Below are positions 8,814-16,011 of a stretch of 33,199 nucleotides of DNA, piece after piece. Numbering within the stretch: position 1 is the stretch's first letter; the number at the start of each line of letters is the position of its first letter. The position numbers were made by a program, and so were the translations under genes. The notes below the pieces were generated by a model, which saw only the letters and a list, made by a program, of their open reading frames with translations, was not told where the DNA came from and searched no databases. Source of the DNA: Lachnospiraceae bacterium (GTDB lineage Bacteria; Bacillota; Clostridia; Lachnospirales; Lachnospiraceae); the NCBI GenBank assembly GCA_017479085.1, contig JAFVCQ010000063.1, positions 1 through 33,199 of the forward strand. The letters are read 5' to 3'.

Positions 8814-8848
8814 CCTCTCCCACATAGAATAGTGGGAGAGGTTTTTTT
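8814..8848 (+). terminator. Terminator of glgP overlapping the ribosome site of the next gene
   Basis: A perfect 10-base stem CCTCTCCCAC/GTGGGAGAGG (8814-8823 with 8832-8841) with an 8-base loop is followed by seven T (8842-8848). The ATG of the SpoIID-like gene begins at 8849. Its only Shine-Dalgarno candidate, GGGAGAGG, is the 3' arm of this hairpin. Confidence 0.85.
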
Positions 8849-9859
8849 ATGAAAAAATGTATTCTATTTTTATTGGGTCTTATGTTAATACCCTGTGTGC
8901 TGACACTGATCTTCAGTCTGTTCAGTGACAACATACAGATCGGGCAGGGCGGCAATTCTCTGGAAAACCGGCATCTGGGCAAGGAGATTCTGCTGGAGCG
9001 CAATGGTCTTTACAAGAGCATGGATGTGGAGGAATACGTGCTGGGAGTGCTTCCCGGAACGATTCCGGCAGACTATGACAGGGAGACGTTGAAGGTGCAG
9101 GCCATCCTGATCCGTACGAATATCCTGAAGGAAATGCAGGAGAAGAATACGGGAGATGCCGCAGATCTGTCCTATCAGTATTTGACGGTGGAGGAACGCA
9201 TTGCTCTGTGGGGAGACCGGAATTATGAAAATTATGAGCGAAGGATGGAGGCAGCGGTTGCAAAGACAGCCGGCAAGGTTCTGGTGCAGGGCGGGGAACT
9301 GATCACAGCGCTGTATCATGAGGTCAGTGTCGGAAAAACGGCCAGCGCACAGGAGATTCTGGGTAGCGATATCTCTTATTTGCAATCGGTTGACAGCAGT
9401 CAGGATGTGGAGGCAAAACACTACATGAATCTGGTTACATACACATGGGAGGAGCTGCAGGGAAGACTGGATGCGGCCAAACAGGAACAAACAGCCAATG
9501 CGGCAGATCAGGCCGGCACACAAGAGACACCGGACAGTGGGAACACAGATCCGGAACAGATCCCGATTCAGATTGAGGAGAGCACAGAGCATGGATTTGT
9601 GAAGCAGATCTCGGTTGCCGGTACCTCCTATACAGGGGAGGAGGCAATGCGGATCTTTGACTTGACTTCGACGAATTTCTATGTGGAGGAGATAGAGGGC
9701 GGAATCCGTTTTATCTGTCTTGGAAAGGGAACGTGTCTGGGAGTGTCACAGTATGGTGCAAACTGTATGGCACAGAAGGGAAAAACACTGGAGGAGATAC
9801 TGACCTATTATTATCAGGGGGTGAGTCTGGCAGATTACAAAAACACAACAAAAAAGTAA
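8849..9859 (+). CDS. spoIID: SpoIID/LytB-domain protein (stage II sporulation protein D-like)
   Basis: The 336-residue protein has an N-terminal membrane anchor (KKCILFLLGLMLIPCVLTLIF). The split SpoIID domain includes MDVEEYVLGVLPGTIP, ETLKVQAILIRTNIL, ALYHEVSVGKTAS and a C-terminal GKGTCLGVSQYGANCMAQKG with EILTYYYQGVSL. SpoIID is the lytic transglycosylase that trims glycan strands during forespore engulfment. In typical members a Glu-Met-Pro follows the EEYV motif, and its Glu is thought to be catalytic. Here this position reads G70-T71-I72-P73, so the Glu is absent. A Gln/Thr-rich insert (about residues 205-240) interrupts the domain. The SpoIIQ-like gene downstream matches the usual spoIID-spoIIQ order. 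The ribosome site lies inside the preceding terminator hairpin. Confidence 0.85.
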   Translation: MKKCILFLLGLMLIPCVLTLIFSLFSDNIQIGQGGNSLENRHLGKEILLERNGLYKSMDVEEYVLGVLPGTIPADYDRETLKVQAILIRTNILKEMQEKNTGDAADLSYQYLTVEERIALWGDRNYENYERRMEAAVAKTAGKVLVQGGELITALYHEVSVGKTASAQEILGSDISYLQSVDSSQDVEAKHYMNLVTYTWEELQGRLDAAKQEQTANAADQAGTQETPDSGNTDPEQIPIQIEESTEHGFVKQISVAGTSYTGEEAMRIFDLTSTNFYVEEIEGGIRFICLGKGTCLGVSQYGANCMAQKGKTLEEILTYYYQGVSLADYKNTTKK

Positions 9860-9928
9860 TATGGAATCTTTGAAGATTCTGAATAAAAAAATTCCTCCAG
9901 GGCAAACCTATCCTTAGAGGTGATGAAG

Positions 9929-10057
9929 ATGCAAAGTCGAAATAAAATGGTTTTACAAAAGATGAGGGATAATGCGTTTTATATCGCATTGGGACTGGGA
10001 TTACTGGCGATATTGGCGGTTGTGGCGGTCTATACCATGGAGCATGGTGGTCTGTAG
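9929..10057 (+). CDS. Membrane-anchor fragment of a SpoIIQ-like protein, ended by an amber codon
   Basis: An ATG at 9929, 8 bases after AGAGG, encodes 42 residues: a short basic cytoplasmic part and one transmembrane helix (about YIALGLGLLAILAVVAVY). A TAG at 10055-10057 then ends it, and the next codon in the same frame is a GTG that opens the M23-like domain. The architecture of anchor plus external M23 domain after spoIID is that of SpoIIQ. A single change (for example CAG to TAG) would explain the split, so I treat this as the 5' part of one broken gene. Confidence 0.6.
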   Translation: MQSRNKMVLQKMRDNAFYIALGLGLLAILAVVAVYTMEHGGL

Positions 10058-10741
10058 GTGGCACAGGGAGAGGTGGATCTCAATCAGGCATCCGACTACT
10101 CTGCAATCACGACTCAGGAGCAGGTTGTCAAGGAGACAAACGGAAAGACTGCAAGCAAATCCGGTACGCAGGAACGCACAACGGAGCAGATCACGGAGGA
10201 AGCAGTCACGACAGAACAGGAGGAAGTGACCACAGAGATTACAGAAACCGAAACGGCCTCTGCCGGGACGGAGAATGCGGAGACAGAGGAAAAGCTGCCG
10301 GTCATATCCGATATGGGCCAGCTTGATTTCAACAGTGAAAAGACGATCACATGGCCGGTCAACGGTGAGGTGATTCTGCCTTACAGCATGGAGACCACTG
10401 TTTATTTCCAGACGCTTGATCTGTATCGGTGTAATCCGGGTATGCTGATCTCGGCAGGAAACGGAACGACTGTCAAAAGCGCTTATCTTGGCAAGGTGAC
10501 CAAAGTGACGAGTGACAATACCTATGGAAATATGGTTACTGTCTATCTTGGAAACAATTACAGCGTTGTCTATGGACAATTGGACACAATCTATGTCAAA
10601 GAAGGAGATTATGTCAAGGCAGGAGATTCCATCGGTACGATTGGCAATCCAACGGATTCCTTTCTGGCGGAGGGCAGCCACCTGTTTTTTGAGATGTTAG
10701 AGGGCGATGAGCCGGTGGACCCGCTGTTGTATATTGAATAA
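10058..10741 (+). CDS. SpoIIQ-like, degenerate M23 (LytM) peptidase-domain protein, detached from its anchor
   Basis: These 227 residues, read from a GTG directly after an in-frame TAG, have a long Thr/Glu-rich linker (to about residue 95). An M23 fold follows (ITWPVNGEVILPYS, SAGNGTTVKSAYLGKV, YGNMVTVYLGNNYSVVYGQL, VKAGDSIGTIG, GSHLFFEML). The first zinc ligands (usual HxxxD) are absent: the region reads LYRCNPGMLISA. The usual HxH is only H-L-F, so the domain is probably not catalytic, as in Bacillus SpoIIQ. There is no signal peptide or membrane segment here; those lie upstream of the TAG. Translation could only come from reinitiation at TAG-GTG or readthrough. The neighbour upstream is spoIID-like. 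Confidence 0.75.
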   Translation: MAQGEVDLNQASDYSAITTQEQVVKETNGKTASKSGTQERTTEQITEEAVTTEQEEVTTEITETETASAGTENAETEEKLPVISDMGQLDFNSEKTITWPVNGEVILPYSMETTVYFQTLDLYRCNPGMLISAGNGTTVKSAYLGKVTKVTSDNTYGNMVTVYLGNNYSVVYGQLDTIYVKEGDYVKAGDSIGTIGNPTDSFLAEGSHLFFEMLEGDEPVDPLLYIE

Positions 10742-10839
10742 CAAGAGAAATGTCTTTTCGTTAAGCTGCTGATAAATCGGGATAATGGAATTCGTTTTAT
10801 GTGATTTTTGCAAAAAACAATATTTTTTCCTTACAAAAC

Positions 10840-10868
10840 TTGACAGGCTATATATCATGTTGTATATT
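10840..10868 (+). promoter_or_regulatory. Strong sigma-A promoter for acyl carrier protein
   Basis: A perfect TTGACA (10840-10845), a 17-base spacer and TATATT (10863-10868). The AT-rich stretch before it could act as an UP element. The rest of 10742-10931 shows no gene or terminator that I can support. Confidence 0.85.
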
Positions 10869-10931
10869 TTGTTTTGATAGTGATGGCTCTTAGGAAAGCC
10901 GGGAATAATGATATAAAGGAGAAGAAGTATT

Positions 10932-11165
10932 ATGTTGGAAAAGATGAAGGAGATTATTGCGGAGCAGCTTAGCGTGGATGAGAGTGAGATTGAACTGTCC
11001 TCTAATTTCAAGGATGATTTGGGAGCGGATTCATTGGATTTGTTCGAACTGGTAATGGCTCTGGAGGAGGAGTACGATGTTGAGATCCCGTCTGAGGAGC
11101 TGGAGAACATTGCTACCGTAGAGGATGTAATTGAATATTTAAAGAATCATGGTGTAGAGGCATAA
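10932..11165 (+). CDS. acpP: Acyl carrier protein
   Basis: A 77-residue acidic helical protein of the usual ACP length. The phosphopantetheine attachment serine is Ser34 in the motif [13 protein letters not shown]. It carries growing acyl chains in type II fatty acid synthesis. AAAGGAG lies 10 bases before the ATG. It is transcribed alone from a strong promoter and closed by a bidirectional terminator. No fab genes are adjacent, so it may be a second ACP or simply separated from the fab cluster. Confidence 0.95.
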   Translation: MLEKMKEIIAEQLSVDESEIELSSNFKDDLGADSLDLFELVMALEEEYDVEIPSEELENIATVEDVIEYLKNHGVEA

Positions 11166-11190
11166 GCCTGACAGACTGCATCAAACATAA

Positions 11191-11224
11191 AAGACCGGCT
11201 GCGAAAACCGCAGCCGGTCTTTTT
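11191..11224. terminator. Bidirectional terminator between acpP and the convergent small gene
   Basis: A perfect 13-base stem (11191-11203 with 11209-11221) with a five-base loop AAAAC. On the plus strand the stem end merges into a run of T. On the minus strand the T run comes from the A stretch before 11193. It serves acpP and the gene at 11236-11409. Confidence 0.9.
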
Positions 11225-11235
11225 GATACACCGGA

Positions 11236-11409
11236 TTACATCTGCTTGCGAACGACACCGTACTCATCATCCAGACGGAAGAAGGAGCAATCGGAGGTCT
11301 GTCCCTGAAGGAACTTTACCATATCATCCTCATCCAGATGAACATCACATTCATAACATTCCCAGTCTTCGTCGTATATGTAGTGTACGCATTGTTCACA
11401 CAGATCCAT
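11236..11409 (-). CDS. Small Cys-rich protein (DUF6472-like)
   Basis: A 57-residue acidic protein with CEQC and CYEC pairs plus a further Cys (SDCSFF), a pattern suggesting a small zinc ribbon or metal site. Genes like this are frequent in Lachnospiraceae and I assign it to DUF6472 from memory. The function is unknown. The start is the ATG at 11407-11409 because GGGAGGAA lies just upstream; an in-frame ATG at 11446-11448 has no ribosome site. It converges on acpP and shares its terminator. Its promoter region adjoins the MITE-like element at 11455. Confidence 0.75.
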   Translation of the reverse strand: MDLCEQCVHYIYDEDWECYECDVHLDEDDMVKFLQGQTSDCSFFRLDDEYGVVRKQM

Positions 11410-11454
11410 CACAGGTTCCTCCCTTTTGGTATGTATCGTCGTATACACAGAGTG

Positions 11455-11664
11455 GCAATGTCATTTAGTTAAGTCGGACGCTACCGGATATGGTATATGT
11501 TTCCCATTCCGGGCACGCTTGCGCTTAGCTGCGGACGTAACGGTACTAAATTCGCAGCTTGGGCTGCTCATTAAGGACCGACGTCCACAGATAGCCCTGC
11601 ATTGTGAAACATATACCATACCCGGTAGCTGTTTATTGGCTAATTCTTAACTTAATGACATTGC
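11455..11664. mobile_element. MITE-like element with terminal inverted repeats and near-perfect 8-base target duplication
   Basis: About 210 non-coding bases whose 19-base ends are GCAATGTCATTTAGTTAAG and, on the other strand, GCAATGTCATTAAGTTAAG. The inverted arms extend about 48-58 bases inward, including ACATATACCATA near both inner ends. The flanks are ACAGAGTG (11447-11454) and ACAGAGTA (11665-11672), matching at 7 of 8 positions. The core has further hairpins (AGCTGCG with CGCAGCT). A 74-base derivative lies at 4367-4440. There is no transposase, so it would move only with a related insertion sequence elsewhere. Confidence 0.8.
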
Positions 11665-11710
11665 ACAGAGTACTTCATGAATTCGGGTTCCGGAGGAGCT
11701 CCCTGACACC

Positions 11711-12355
11711 CTACTGTAAATTCTCGAAATCCAACATGCTGGACAGCAGATCCTGTAGTTCCGAATCGCTGATGGAATATACATTATCGGTTGGGGCTAC
11801 GGTTACAGTGGTGGTAACCGGATCGGCATAGGTAATGTTTTCCATGTTCTTGGAAATATAATCATACAGGTAATCTACGACAACCGCATATGCCTCATCC
11901 GTAGACGGGGTATTGCCGGCATCCATCTGCTCTTGATAATAATTCGTGATGTAGGTTTCCATGTCTGCTGAGATATCACCAAAAATCTGCATCTTGTAGG
12001 TAGTGACCGGTACGGAATAGGAATTGTCATCGTTCTTGGTCGCCTCGCCTACTTCATATTTGAAATTCTTGTACATGTTCTCGAACAGATCACGGAATTT
12101 CTGTTTGGTATCCGCATCAATGTTGTAATCATCCAGATAGGAAACCTCATCATCCAGCAGATCGTTGTATTGCTTGGCTGCATCCTCTTCGGAAATGTTT
12201 GTCAATTCGACATAATCTGCAAATTCGCCATGTGTATTTGCATCCAGACAGGCTTTTACATAGCGGCTGGCATCAAACTGCTGGCCGCATGCTGTCAGCA
12301 CGAAAGATGCCATCAGGGTCATAAGGAATAAGAGCTTTGTTTTTGTTTGTTTCAT
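11711..12355 (-). CDS. Lipoprotein of unknown function (DUF5105-like)
   Basis: A 214-residue protein with a lipoprotein signal (KTKLLFLMTLMASFVLTAC, lipobox LTAC). A mostly helical acidic domain follows (FDASRYVKACLDANTHGEF, YVELTNISEEDAAKQYNDL), ending in a Thr/Val-rich tail (DPVTTTVTVAPTD). It resembles the small Lachnospiraceae and Clostridium lipoproteins grouped under DUF5105, an assignment from memory. It would be anchored outside the cytoplasmic membrane. AAAGGAG precedes the ATG at 12353-12355. The frame is open further upstream, but without a ribosome site. An extended -10 promoter lies about 40 bases upstream. Confidence 0.8.
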   Translation of the reverse strand: MKQTKTKLLFLMTLMASFVLTACGQQFDASRYVKACLDANTHGEFADYVELTNISEEDAAKQYNDLLDDEVSYLDDYNIDADTKQKFRDLFENMYKNFKYEVGEATKNDDNSYSVPVTTYKMQIFGDISADMETYITNYYQEQMDAGNTPSTDEAYAVVVDYLYDYISKNMENITYADPVTTTVTVAPTDNVYSISDSELQDLLSSMLDFENLQ

Positions 12356-12391
12356 AGTTGTTTCTCCTTTATTATATAAATTTGTGTTACC

Positions 12392-12400
12392 ATTATAGCA
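12392..12400 (-). promoter_or_regulatory. Extended -10 promoter of the lipoprotein gene
   Basis: On the minus strand TGCTATAAT (12392-12400) is a consensus extended -10 box; the -35 region is weak. Just upstream, AGATATA and TATATCT form a 7-base inverted repeat with a 7-base spacer, a possible operator. Confidence 0.55.
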
Positions 12401-12467
12401 TATAGATATATTTTTTCTATATCTTTTTCGACAAGAGTTGCAATTTTTCCACGAGTGTGCCGTCACA

Positions 12468-13295
12468 CTAGCGTGAAGAGGAAGGGTAGATCTCATAGGA
12501 GATGTACTCCTCACTCAGATGGTAACCGAGCTTCTCTGCGATGGTCACGGAGATCAGGTTTGAGGCGTCCCAGCAGGGTTGTTTCTCCCGGGTGAGGCAC
12601 TCCAGTACCATACGGGCAGACACAGCGGTCGCAAGTCCTTTTCTGCGGTAATGGGGCGAGGTTGCAATCTCAATTTCGACGCTGTCTAAGCTGGTGCAGA
12701 AGGAGGAGGCGATGGAAGCTATTTTTCCGTTGATTCCCTCGATGATCACAAAGCCAAAGCCGTTTTCCGAAAAAGCTGCATAATTGGCATAATTTTGGGT
12801 CAGGGAGTGGCTCCAGTCCTGCTTTTGAAGCAGATAGTAAAAAGCTTCATCGATCGGTTTTACGATAAAACGTCTGGACACATTGGCTCCGGCATAATTC
12901 GGGTCATAGGCTGTATTGGAAATATATGCAGTGAGCTTGGCCTTGTTAAAATACTGTGGGTTTGGCCGGTTGAGTGCATAACGGGTCACTTTCTGATAGC
13001 CGGTGCTCTGGTAAAATTGTTGATTCCAGCTTTCGGACAGTGGCACCATGATCATATGTGAACGCCTCAGCATGGTAAAGAGAATGGAAAGAAGATTCTT
13101 CTTTTGACTCCCGCTGCCATCTCCGCCCAGATAGCAGTAATCGCCCATCTGAATGATTCCATAGGTGGGATCCTCTGTCGAATCGCAGAAGCCGCGTCCC
13201 ATTACCCCCTGAAGAAATGCTTCCGGGCAACTGTCATAGGCCTCTTTGAAAAAAGGTGCTAAAATATTTCCTTCCTGTAATGTGATTTCTTTCAT
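12468..13295 (-). CDS. GNAT-family acetyltransferase (PF12746-like)
   Basis: The 275-residue protein has a variable N-terminal half and a C-terminal GNAT fold. The acetyl-CoA loop is SPHYRRKGLATAVSARMVLEC, followed by CWDASNLISVTIAEKLGYHL. The length and the N-terminal half (GNILAPFFKEAYDSCPEAF, QGVMGRGFCDS) fit the PF12746 'GNAT acetyltransferase' family. It would acetylate an unknown small molecule or protein in the cytoplasm. AAAGGCGG stands 8-10 bases before the ATG at 13293-13295. It lies 55 bases downstream of the HD hydrolase gene, and the two are probably co-transcribed. Confidence 0.85.
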   Translation of the reverse strand: MKEITLQEGNILAPFFKEAYDSCPEAFLQGVMGRGFCDSTEDPTYGIIQMGDYCYLGGDGSGSQKKNLLSILFTMLRRSHMIMVPLSESWNQQFYQSTGYQKVTRYALNRPNPQYFNKAKLTAYISNTAYDPNYAGANVSRRFIVKPIDEAFYYLLQKQDWSHSLTQNYANYAAFSENGFGFVIIEGINGKIASIASSFCTSLDSVEIEIATSPHYRRKGLATAVSARMVLECLTREKQPCWDASNLISVTIAEKLGYHLSEEYISYEIYPSSSR

Positions 13296-13350
13296 GATTA
13301 TAAACCGCCTTTCTGTGTGGCAAAAGACATCAACAGGATTGTCAAACCGG

Positions 13351-13797
13351 TCAGACCAGTCCCTGCCGGTGATATTCCTCCAGCCTCTCCACAATCACCT
13401 TATGGTATGCTTTGTATTTTTGAAAACGTTCCTCATCCATGGGAGTGGGGTTGGGAATCCGGTCACGGTTCAGATTGTCTTCTATATCGTAAAGCTTGAC
13501 CTGCGCTGCCAGAGGATTGGTGAGAACACGGTCGATAAAATGTCCGTAATCTTCTCCCTTTTCTTTGGTAATACAGGCGATGGCTGACAATACATCTTCT
13601 GAAAAGCCCTCTGACCGGAGCATGTCCAGCGTGACGGGAGTATCCTCTACGGTATCGTGTAAAATTCCTACGATCATCTCGGTTTCGTTTTTTCCACGGA
13701 GCATGACCCGCATGGGATGGAGAATATAGATCTTTCCCGCTTTGTCAATCTGCCCCCTGTGTGCTTGTACAGCAATTGCGATGGCTTTTTCTAACAT
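13351..13797 (-). CDS. Single-domain HD hydrolase, MESH1/SAH-like (possible ppGpp hydrolase)
   Basis: A 148-residue protein consisting only of an HD domain of the RelA/SpoT-hydrolase type. Visible motifs are AHRGQIDKAGKIYILHP (His27), GILHDTVEDT (His47-Asp48) and VKLYDIEDNLNRDRI. Proteins of this size act as small alarmone hydrolases removing the 3'-diphosphate of ppGpp, but other nucleotide substrates are possible. GGGAGGAA precedes the ATG at 13795-13797. An in-frame ATG 21 bases upstream has no ribosome site. It is probably the first gene of an operon with the GNAT acetyltransferase. Confidence 0.85.
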   Translation of the reverse strand: MLEKAIAIAVQAHRGQIDKAGKIYILHPMRVMLRGKNETEMIVGILHDTVEDTPVTLDMLRSEGFSEDVLSAIACITKEKGEDYGHFIDRVLTNPLAAQVKLYDIEDNLNRDRIPNPTPMDEERFQKYKAYHKVIVERLEEYHRQGLV

Positions 13798-13877
13798 GTG
13801 TTCCTCCCTGAGATACAATCCGGTTTTTTCAATGTATGGCTGCTATGTTTTCAAATATCAATGAACGTCTTTACTCT

Positions 13878-13990
13878 GAAACTCCAAGAAGTCGAGCCCA
13901 AAGGGCAATGACTGATTGGCTAAGTTTCTGGTATACGTAGTGTACTTAGAGAATTCAAGCCCCAAAGGGCGCAGAATGAACTTAGTACAC
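13878..13990. repeat. Two tandem imperfect hairpins sharing a GCCC(C)AAAGGGC tip
   Basis: Hairpin 1 (13878-13928) is bounded by GAAACT/AGTTTC with CCAA/TTGG and AGTC/GACT inside and GCCCAAAGGGC at the tip. Hairpin 2 (13940-13990) is bounded by GTGTAC/GTACAC with GCCCCAAAGGGC at the tip. Both 5' arms share the pattern AGAA-TC-AGCCC. They lie between the divergent HD and diguanylate cyclase genes, at the edge of a gene remnant. They could be ends of a mobile element or a structured RNA. Confidence 0.5.
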
Positions 13991-13997
13991 CACCGTT

Positions 13998-14179
13998 TGC
14001 TTTCTATTCAATATACTATATTTTTTCCAGATTCTCAAGAAGAAAAACACCATGTGGTTGTCTATGCTTTATCCTGCATCCGGACAGGCTGTGAAACAAC
14101 AGTACAAACTGTAAATTTGGTTTTACTTGAAGACCGGGATAAAAAGTGGTATGCTGAAGATACTGTTATCACATTGTGA
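13998..14179 (+). pseudogene. C-terminal remnant of a secreted NTF2-like (DUF4829-type) protein
   Basis: The frame reads LSIQYTIFFPDSQEEKHHVV, then a Cys-containing turn, and ends VNLVLLEDRDKKWYAEDTVI before TGA. An alternating strand pattern ending in KW-Y-EDT is typical of the last strands of small NTF2-like lipoproteins of Gram-positives. No signal peptide or N-terminal domain is present. Upstream the frame only passes through the hairpin repeats, and there is no ribosome site. I regard it as a decayed fragment; the family is a guess. Confidence 0.4.
14127..14155 (+). promoter_or_regulatory. Possible promoter for the diguanylate cyclase operon
   Basis: TTGAAG (14127-14132), a 17-base spacer and TATGCT (14150-14155), lying within the gene remnant 66 bases before the cyclase start. 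Each box matches consensus at four of six positions, so this is tentative. Confidence 0.4.
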
Positions 14180-14220
14180 TAAGGACACAACATTTTAAAA
14201 TATGGGGGAAGATAGTTGTT

Positions 14221-15999
14221 ATGAAGCAATTACTTTTTGAGATTCACAACAAGGACAGTCTGCTGTCCGGCATTGAGGACATCAGACGGTATCAGGAGTA
14301 TCATCTGCCCAAGTCCATGGTGTTCCATTTGTATTGTGGAGTGGTGGACGAGGAGTGGATCACATGGATTACGGGTCAGCTTATGGACGTATTTCCGGAT
14401 GCAGGAATCGCCGGCGCATCTTCACATGCCGAGATTATTGACGGGCATTTGACCGATCCTGTCATTTTACTCTCCGTTATGTTTTTTGAAAAGACCGATG
14501 TCAAAGTAACCTGTTTTTCCGATGTGTTAGGAAAGGAAGCGGAGACGGGACGGAAGGTCTGTGAGATCATTGATTCCACACCCGATATCAAGGCGGCAGA
14601 ATTTTTGATTCAGGGTACACCGGTGGATAATTACGCATTTTTGCAGGAGGCTCAGAAGTGTCGCGGCGATGTGAAGATCTTTGGCGGATATCCGATTGGA
14701 CATGATGTGGATAATGACAGGCGCTTTATCGTTCATTCCAGCGGTGTTTTTGACAATGCTCTGGTGCTTGTGACCTATGCAGGGAAGGACTTTCACATTG
14801 ATGTTGCACACACGGCCGGCTGGCGGTCACTTGGGCGAAGCTTTACGGTGACGGCTGCGGATAAGAATACACTGATTTCGGTGGATGGCTTTCCGGCCGC
14901 TGATTTATATGAGCGATATCTGCGCATTGTTCCGGATGAGAATTTTATGGTCAATACGATGGAGTTCCCACTTTTTTTGGAGGATGACGGAATCGAGATG
15001 CTGCGGCATCCGGCGGCAGCTACATCGGATGGAACCCTTGCCCTTGCAGGCTATGTTCGAAAGGGTATGAAGGTCTATATGTCTTATGGGGATCCCAATG
15101 CGATTATCGCAGATGTGGATAAGCGCTGTGAGGAGGTTCGGCAATTTGAGCCGGAGGCGGTTCTGCTCTACACCTGTACGATGCGTAAGATGTTCTGGAG
15201 TTATTTTATCAATAACGAGATGATGCCATTTCAGAAGCTGGCGACAACGGCGGGATTTTGCACCGGTGGTGAGCTGAATCGTGACATGAAGAGCGGGAAG
15301 ATCATGTGGCATAACATCACACTGTTGTCCATAGCGATGCGTGAGGGGGACAAAACCGGCAAGAGCATACCGGAGGTCAGAGTGGATACGACAGCTCTGC
15401 ATGGTCAGGTTGGTCTGGTGCAGCGGCTGACAACACTGGTGCAGCGCACATCAGAGGAGCTTCGGGAGACACTTGACAATCTTCAGAGTGCAAACAGGAG
15501 ACTGATGAAGATGGCCACAACAGACGGATTGACCGGTCTCTATAACCGTCGTGAGATTGAATACCAGATCAATGAAGCACTGGATCAGACAAAACGCTCC
15601 GGTGGACAGGTGGCACTGATCATGTTGGATATCGATCATTTTAAGAATGTGAATGATACCTATGGGCATGAGGCAGGCGACCGGATCCTGGAAGGCTTTG
15701 CCAATGCGATCACCTCTCTCGTAAACGAGTATGAGGGCGAAGCGGCAGGCCGATGGGGCGGTGAAGAATTCTTCTGCCTGCTGCCGAATGACACACTGGA
15801 TATGGCGGTGGAACGTGCAGAAAAGATCCGTCGTACCATTGAAGACTATCCATTCCCTTATGTCGATCAGCTCACCTGCAGCGTGGGTGTCACCGTCGCA
15901 AATGGGAAGGAAGACCGCAAGAGGGTATTCTCCCGTGTGGACGACGCACTCTATGAGGCAAAGAGATCCGGAAGAAACCGCGTGGTGGTAGGTGAGTAG
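14221..15999 (+). CDS. FIST-domain diguanylate cyclase (FIST_N-FIST_C-GGDEF)
   Basis: A 592-residue soluble protein. Residues about 15-195 form a FIST_N sensory domain (GIAGASSHAEIIDG, FGGYPIGHD) and about 205-385 a FIST_C domain (AFCTGGEL-like GFCTGGELNRD). A coiled-coil linker (VQRTSEELRETLDNLQSANR) leads to a C-terminal GGDEF domain with the active site GGEEF at 513-517, so it should make c-di-GMP from GTP. FIST domains are thought to bind small molecules such as amino acids. The RxxD inhibitory site before GGEEF is absent (YEGE). I chose the ATG at 14221, with GGGGGAA about 11 bases upstream, over a GTG at 14176. It is followed after 12 bases by the Nudix gene. Confidence 0.9.
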   Translation: MKQLLFEIHNKDSLLSGIEDIRRYQEYHLPKSMVFHLYCGVVDEEWITWITGQLMDVFPDAGIAGASSHAEIIDGHLTDPVILLSVMFFEKTDVKVTCFSDVLGKEAETGRKVCEIIDSTPDIKAAEFLIQGTPVDNYAFLQEAQKCRGDVKIFGGYPIGHDVDNDRRFIVHSSGVFDNALVLVTYAGKDFHIDVAHTAGWRSLGRSFTVTAADKNTLISVDGFPAADLYERYLRIVPDENFMVNTMEFPLFLEDDGIEMLRHPAAATSDGTLALAGYVRKGMKVYMSYGDPNAIIADVDKRCEEVRQFEPEAVLLYTCTMRKMFWSYFINNEMMPFQKLATTAGFCTGGELNRDMKSGKIMWHNITLLSIAMREGDKTGKSIPEVRVDTTALHGQVGLVQRLTTLVQRTSEELRETLDNLQSANRRLMKMATTDGLTGLYNRREIEYQINEALDQTKRSGGQVALIMLDIDHFKNVNDTYGHEAGDRILEGFANAITSLVNEYEGEAAGRWGGEEFFCLLPNDTLDMAVERAEKIRRTIEDYPFPYVDQLTCSVGVTVANGKEDRKRVFSRVDDALYEAKRSGRNRVVVGE

Positions 16000-16011
16000 A
16001 AGGAGTGAGTT

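Noticed and set aside
8885-9592. Long minus-strand open frame (235 codons) opposite the SpoIID-like gene
   Set aside because: It is the antisense shadow of a clear coding region, has no ribosome site and reads as a low-complexity Leu/Cys/Arg mixture without domains.
9862-9900. Inverted sequence GAATCTT-TG-AAGATTC after the SpoIID-like gene as a terminator
   Set aside because: The loop would be only two bases and an A run, not a T run, follows on the coding strand.
10055-10057. TAG read as pyrrolysine in the SpoIIQ-like gene
   Set aside because: Nothing in the window suggests pyrrolysine genes, and Lachnospiraceae are not known for them; a nonsense mutation or an error is simpler.
13916-14179. 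A complete small gene of 87 codons from the ATG at 13916
   Set aside because: The first part only translates the hairpin repeats and there is no ribosome site. Only the end (from about 13998) looks like protein, so I list it as a remnant.
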